DNA of 5,971 bases from Bacillota bacterium (lineage in GTDB: Bacteria > Bacillota_E > Symbiobacteriia > JAMDAP01), in contig JAMDAP010000102.1 of assembly GCA_023484675.1 (NCBI GenBank), positions 2,869 to 8,839 of the forward strand, read 5' to 3'. The notes under the pieces were generated by a model. It did no database searches and was not told the origin of the DNA. It saw only the letters and a program-made list of their open reading frames with translations. Position 1 is the first letter of the stretch. Every line of letters starts with the position of its first letter. Below are positions 4,823 through 5,971 of the stretch, piece by piece. Both the position numbers and the translations under genes were made by a program.

Positions 4823-4912
4823 GTAAGAACTAGAGCCCCTTCCGGAATAGGGCAATTCCCAAGCGGATACCCTGGAAGGGCGGTCCTTACAGCCCGCGGC
4901 TGGCAGCCGCGG
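4823..4912 (+). promoter_or_regulatory. Structured 5' leader of sod (nested helix plus hairpin), no known class recognised
   Basis: Three nested or successive pairings are exact. GTAAG (4823-4827) pairs with CTTAC (4886-4890). Inside it CCCTTCC (4837-4843) pairs with GGAAGGG (4874-4880). Inside that either GGAAT/ATTCC (4844-4848, 4855-4859) or AGGG/CCCT (4849-4852, 4870-4873) can form, but not both. A separate hairpin CCGCGGCT-GGC-AGCCGCGG occupies 4894-4912, 12 bases before the SD at 4925-4930. I do not see the signature bases of the yybP-ykoY manganese, T-box or other riboswitches I know. The two mutually exclusive inner helices would allow switching, but regulation is inference. Confidence 0.5.
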
Positions 4913-4942
4913 ATCAATGGAATCAGGAGGATGATGTGGACC

Positions 4943-5542
4943 ATGGCTCAGTATGAACTTCCGCCCCTTCCCTACCCCTATGGCGCATTGGAGCCTTACA
5001 TCGATGAGCAGACCATGCACCTGCACCACGACCTGCGTTATAAGGCCTACGTGGACGGTCTGAACAACGCCGTGGCCAAGATGGCCGAGGCTCGGGAAAA
5101 GGGCGATTTCGCTCTGATCAAGCACTGGGAGCGCGAGGCCGCCTTCCACGGCTCCGGCCACTTCCTGCACAGTGTGTTTTGGACCAACATGGCCCCGAAC
5201 GCCGGCGGCGCGGCTACGGGCCCCGTGGCCGACCAGATCAAGAAGGACTTCGCCAGCTACGAGGCCTTCAAGAAGCAGTTCAGCGCCGCCGCCGCCGCCG
5301 TGGAGGGCTCCGGCTGGGCCATCCTGGTGTGGCAGCCTCAGGGCCGGAGGCTGGAGATCCTGACCGCCGAGAAGCACCAGAACCTCACCCAGTGGGGTGT
5401 TGTACCGCTGCTGGCGCTGGACGTCTGGGAACACGCCTATTACCTGAAGTACCAGAACAAGCGCGCCGCCTACGTTGACGCCTGGTGGAACACCGTCAAC
5501 TGGAAGGATGTTAACGACCGCTTGCAGAAGGGTCGGGGCTAG
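4943..5542 (+). CDS. sodA: Fe/Mn-family superoxide dismutase
   Basis: It converts superoxide to oxygen and hydrogen peroxide in the cytoplasm, using one Mn or Fe ion. The 199 residues are normal for the family. The four metal ligands by alignment to known SODs are H28 (MHLHHD), H76 (GHFLHSVFW), D160 and H164 (DVWEHAYY). G72 two positions into GSGH and Q146 in HQN occupy the places that hold Gly and Gln in Mn-type enzymes, so Mn preference is more likely, though the local motif is HQN rather than NQD. The usual second HH of HHxxHHxxYV is replaced by R32-Y33, with Y36 kept. I chose ATG at 4943 (MAQYELPPLPYPYGALEPYID), which matches family N-termini and lies 12 bases from AGGAGG at 4925-4930. 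In-frame ATGs at 4931 and 4934 are too close to the SD (zero and three bases), but would add four or three residues. It has its own promoter, a structured leader and a terminator, so it is monocistronic. The symbol is given for the Mn-type assignment, which needs metal analysis. Confidence 0.95.
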   Translation: MAQYELPPLPYPYGALEPYIDEQTMHLHHDLRYKAYVDGLNNAVAKMAEAREKGDFALIKHWEREAAFHGSGHFLHSVFWTNMAPNAGGAATGPVADQIKKDFASYEAFKKQFSAAAAAVEGSGWAILVWQPQGRRLEILTAEKHQNLTQWGVVPLLALDVWEHAYYLKYQNKRAAYVDAWWNTVNWKDVNDRLQKGRG

Positions 5543-5575
5543 GCGCCCACATCCCGCCAGCCGATGCAATCCCGC

Positions 5576-5620
5576 AAAAGACAGCGCCGGTCGCGATCAT
5601 GCGGCCGGCGCTAGGCTTTT
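5576..5620. terminator. Bidirectional terminator between sod and the 72-residue gene
   Basis: AGCGCCGG (5583-5590) pairs with CCGGCGCT (5605-5612), and an inner CGC/GCG helix continues the stem. Flanking AAAAG (5576-5580) and CTTTT (5616-5620) supply T-runs in both directions. It lies 34 bases after the sod stop and also downstream of the convergent gene ending at 5724, so it probably ends both transcripts. Confidence 0.88.
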
Positions 5621-5626
5621 ATCCAC

Positions 5627-5641
5627 CCCGCCGAAAGCGGG
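5627..5641. other. Small accessory hairpin next to the bidirectional terminator
   Basis: CCCGC (5627-5631) pairs with GCGGG (5637-5641) around CGAAA. No T-run adjoins it on the plus strand. It may be incidental. The rest of 5642-5723 shows no gene or other clear signal. Confidence 0.35.
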
Positions 5642-5723
5642 TTGTGTTGCCAAAGAAGCCCTGTTTTTGATGAGCGGCACAGGCAGGTGCGAGGCAGGGG
5701 CTACCCGCCCCAGGACCGGACGC

Positions 5724-5942
5724 TCAAGCGTTGTAAGTGCCCTGGGCCTGAGCAAACTCGGACCGGATGAGTTCCAGCAGGTCCGCCGGGGTCTTCACAC
5801 GGCCCCAGCCCCGAATGGCGTCCAGCATCCGCTCTCTCTCGGTAATAGGCGGCGCACCGGGAAGAGGGGCGGCGTCCAGATCCCGATCTTGGTCCGAGAC
5901 CTCCGAGTTGTTGGTGGGCCAAGGGTTTCGCTGTTCGTCCAC
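5724..5942 (-). CDS. Hypothetical 72-residue acidic protein
   Basis: I do not recognise the family. The GTG at 5940-5942 has AAGGAGGTG about seven bases upstream, a near-perfect SD that makes the start and the gene credible. The product has a Pro/Asn/Asp-rich, probably unstructured first half (residues 1-34, MDEQRNPWPTNNSEV...) and a more ordered second half. That second half has two likely helices, at about 35-46 (TERERMLDAIRGWG) and 51-67 (TPADLLELIRSEFAQAQG), split by a short turn. It has no Cys, signal peptide or membrane segment. It converges on sod and shares the bidirectional terminator. A second ORF on the same strand in another frame (5701-5952) starts inside the SD and is rich in Arg/Gly, so it is taken as a shadow. 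The gene's upstream context lies beyond the right edge. Confidence 0.75.
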   Translation of the reverse strand: MDEQRNPWPTNNSEVSDQDRDLDAAPLPGAPPITERERMLDAIRGWGRVKTPADLLELIRSEFAQAQGTYNA

Positions 5943-5971
5943 GACGGGGCACCTCCTTGGAGTCCCATTGT

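Noticed and set aside
4823..4912. T-box or yybP-ykoY manganese riboswitch in the sod leader
   Set aside because: GGGCGGTCC only loosely recalls the T-box sequence, and the conserved T-box bases and manganese-riboswitch loops are not seen.
4931..4942. ATG at 4931 or 4934 as the sod start
   Set aside because: They lie zero and three bases from the SD, and the added residues (MWT) are not family-like; ATG 4943 fits both. The upstream starts cannot be fully excluded.

Overview
The window is G+C-rich with short, tightly packed genes that have strong Shine-Dalgarno sites (AGGAGG, GGAGGTGA) and frequent GTG or TTG starts. The flagellar order flgB-flgC-fliE-fliF, a YuiH-type oxidoreductase and the SD-dominated starts suggest a high-GC Bacillota (Firmicutes), possibly a Symbiobacterium-, Thermaerobacter- or Limnochorda-like lineage. 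This placement is an inference from gene content; no marker gene is present to confirm it.

Left third (1-2451, minus strand): the head of a flagellar basal-body operon read leftward, flgB, flgC, fliE and the N-terminal 333 residues of fliF, which runs off the left edge. FlgB and FlgC are proximal rod proteins, FliE joins rod to MS ring, and FliF forms the MS ring. flgB and flgC are separated by 3 bases. Between flgC and fliE lies a perfect array of nine GCCTGG hexamers. Positions 2452-2756 hold no convincing gene but contain three hairpins or dyads.

Middle (2757-3983, minus strand): a probable three-gene transcription unit. It encodes a 111-residue holin-like membrane protein with a repeated Gly/Asn/Pro tail, a cytoplasmic protein made of three BON domains, and a previously uncalled 58-residue Gln/Arg/Glu-rich ORF whose GTG start overlaps the BON stop codon. 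A bulged hairpin sits just before the BON ribosome binding site. This module is the least explained part of the window.

Right third (4070-5942): a YuiH-type molybdopterin oxidoreductase (minus) ends at a perfect rho-independent terminator. It is divergent from an Fe/Mn superoxide dismutase (plus). The sod gene has a near-consensus sigma-A promoter (TTGACA-17-TATAAA) and a leader of about 120 nt with nested helices. sod converges on a 72-residue orphan gene (minus), with a bidirectional terminator between them. The SOD keeps all four metal ligands but lacks the usual second HH pair of the HHxxHHxxYV motif.
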